Shown piece by piece: positions 63,901 through 64,000 of a stretch of 64,000 nucleotides of DNA. Location of the stretch: assembly GCA_001604185.1 (NCBI GenBank), contig LVAV01000110.1, positions 1 to 64,000 on the forward strand, written 5' to 3'. A program made the translations under genes and the position numbers. The notes under the pieces were generated by a model. It had not been told where the DNA came from and ran no database searches. It was given only the letters and a program-made list of their open reading frames with translations. The stretch's first letter is position 1. Each line of letters begins with the position of its first letter. The DNA comes from Clostridiales bacterium Firm_16 (GTDB taxonomy: Bacteria > Bacillota > Clostridia > Saccharofermentanales > Saccharofermentanaceae).

Positions 63901-64000
63901 CCGCGCCGATGTGGTGAATAACTTCATTGAGTCCACCGAATGGTGCGATGTCTGTGCGACGTATGGTGTAAAATCCGGTGCATTGTACCATAAGGCCACC
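60953..64000 (+). CDS. Secreted LRR/PASTA/DUF4214 protein, 3' end beyond window
   Basis: An uninterrupted frame of 1016 codons to the window edge, preceded by TTTTAGGAGGCATAGT. The signal peptide MKKWLLTLGALALAVPLSFS is followed by a short cap and about 27 leucine-rich repeats of 21 residues (61.2-63.0 kb), most with a Cys at a fixed place (consensus LxxLxCxxNxLTxLDLSxN). Then come a Pro/Thr linker (63.17-63.37 kb), a PASTA-like unit (NMPDVFGMNYEEAQEKI) like those at the left edge, and DUF4214 units (VERLYTVALNRASEPEGKAF) matching the C-terminus of the protein at 25656-29549. Internalin-like adhesion to host or plant polymer is a reasonable guess. Confidence 0.9.
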   Translation, partial: MKKWLLTLGALALAVPLSFSIFGKTVNAGLNEDGSVDLNKTNFPDEVFRQNLEYYDWNDDLVLSVEELANITYLNCNGSDEVPGQIKSLKGIEYLSSVTSLTCNKNQLTSLDLSKNPKLNHVQCRENSIKKIVLDNPNLEYFDCSTNLLASIDISKCTNLDTCYCEDNKLTGIDISKNQNLTALSVSRNPITSMDLTKNPTLQFFSCESCKLTEIDTSKCPEMFGLICADNQITKLDLSKNPEMCKLFCEGNKLTELDLSKNSKIIHVECFDNFITEIDVRNHKELEELICRNNKLTSLNAAGCTALEKLECQQNEISSFSVTGCSKLKELRCFENQISNMNLSKCAKLEELVCSDNKLKTLDLSVCSNLDTLGCSNNVLTSLILPSSSSVSIIACDQNQLTSLNVNSSIFLQYLDCSNNQISDLNINSSFALVGLWCSNNQITSLNLKGRQSLEKLICNKNALTSLNVEDCISLTEINCNENKLPSLDVSGCEKLKVLTCNDNLLTSLKFGSHSKLYSLSCKNNKLSSLSITALYELQSVDCSGNRLSSLNVDGLSHLESLACNDNKLTSIDVTKTGMKWLYCAGNEISTIVLADPSGDYGVRVLQCDNNKLASIDLSKQVLMETFTCSGNQLTDVKFGKNAKIEYLDVSDNLLKTLSVGNYAKLEFLVCYGNQLKKLDLSKNEILLGHIKKYGLKHDVETDHYICKKDVSESEKNESGVLGNMAPYLEIDVTTKLQPDSIAPTPTPTSTPTPKSTPTPTSTPTPKSTPTPTPTRKPGTTPTPTCTPKPNPTQGPTPTKGVEPTPLPPVNMPDVFGMNYEEAQEKITKTVKPHGIKNVNFTIEWVDNDDSEKNLTVQEQDPKAGVVLYECDTLDVTLYVAKEAADPGKDPTFEDFVERLYTVALNRASEPEGKAFWVKQVVEEGKTGADCARFFLLDADEFMKRNLSVEDFVETLYATFFDRESDPAGKQGWVDAIKSGKMSRADVVNNFIESTEWCDVCATYGVKSGALYHKAT

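Overview
This window looks like chromosomal DNA of an anaerobic Clostridia-type Bacillota, possibly an Oscillospiraceae/Saccharofermentans-like fibre degrader. The clues are SpoVG, an L27 with a cleavable N-terminal extension next to its protease Prp, strong AGGAGG ribosome binding sites, secreted proteins built from PASTA, fibronectin III, LRR and DUF4214 modules with Pro/Thr linkers, and an intracellular GH10 xylanase. This placement is inferred from gene content; no 16S rRNA or tRNA gene was recognised.

Layout. 0.2-3 kb: a secreted PASTA/Fn3 protein and an SGNH hydrolase. 3.1-11 kb: housekeeping run rpsF-ssb-rpsR-rplI-dnaB-tilS-hpt-ftsH, closed by a strong terminator. 11-17.5 kb: a Thr/Glu-rich lipoprotein and spoVG (minus strand), then murC, a polytopic membrane protein and a LacI-type regulator. 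17.6-20.1 kb: rplU (with a candidate leader RNA), prp, rpmA, obg. 20.3-23.1 kb: a membrane HD-GYP protein and a CotS/APH-fold kinase-like protein. 23.2-29.5 kb (minus): a second lipoprotein and a 1297-residue InlB/DUF4214 protein, with a small-ORF locus between them. 29.7-35.3 kb (minus): a MacB-like ABC transporter, a single-pass membrane protein and an MscS channel.

35.6-52.6 kb is the most interesting part. Seven copies of a 16-bp palindrome, GTTAGC-N4-GCTAAC (one with a single mismatch), sit at promoters of a DUF3793-flavodoxin operon, a probable non-coding RNA of about 230 nt, two MacB-like ABC transporters, an internally deleted methyltransferase remnant and four ABC half-transporters resembling the siderophore importers IrtAB/YbtPQ. 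Flavodoxin, the importer-like ABC genes and a C-rich small RNA together suggest a metal-starvation regulon, most likely iron, whose regulator lies outside the window. Two TetR genes inside the cluster have their own distinct palindromic operators.

52.6-54.5 kb is an AT-rich island with two related small membrane proteins, a gene tail and a 14-codon ORF resembling the N-terminus of a TetR regulator. 54.5-60.7 kb: GH10 xylanase, cyclase-family hydrolase, flavin reductase, aldo/keto reductase, a two-component system and an HD-domain phosphohydrolase. 60.95 kb to the end: a large LRR/PASTA/DUF4214 secreted protein that runs off the window.
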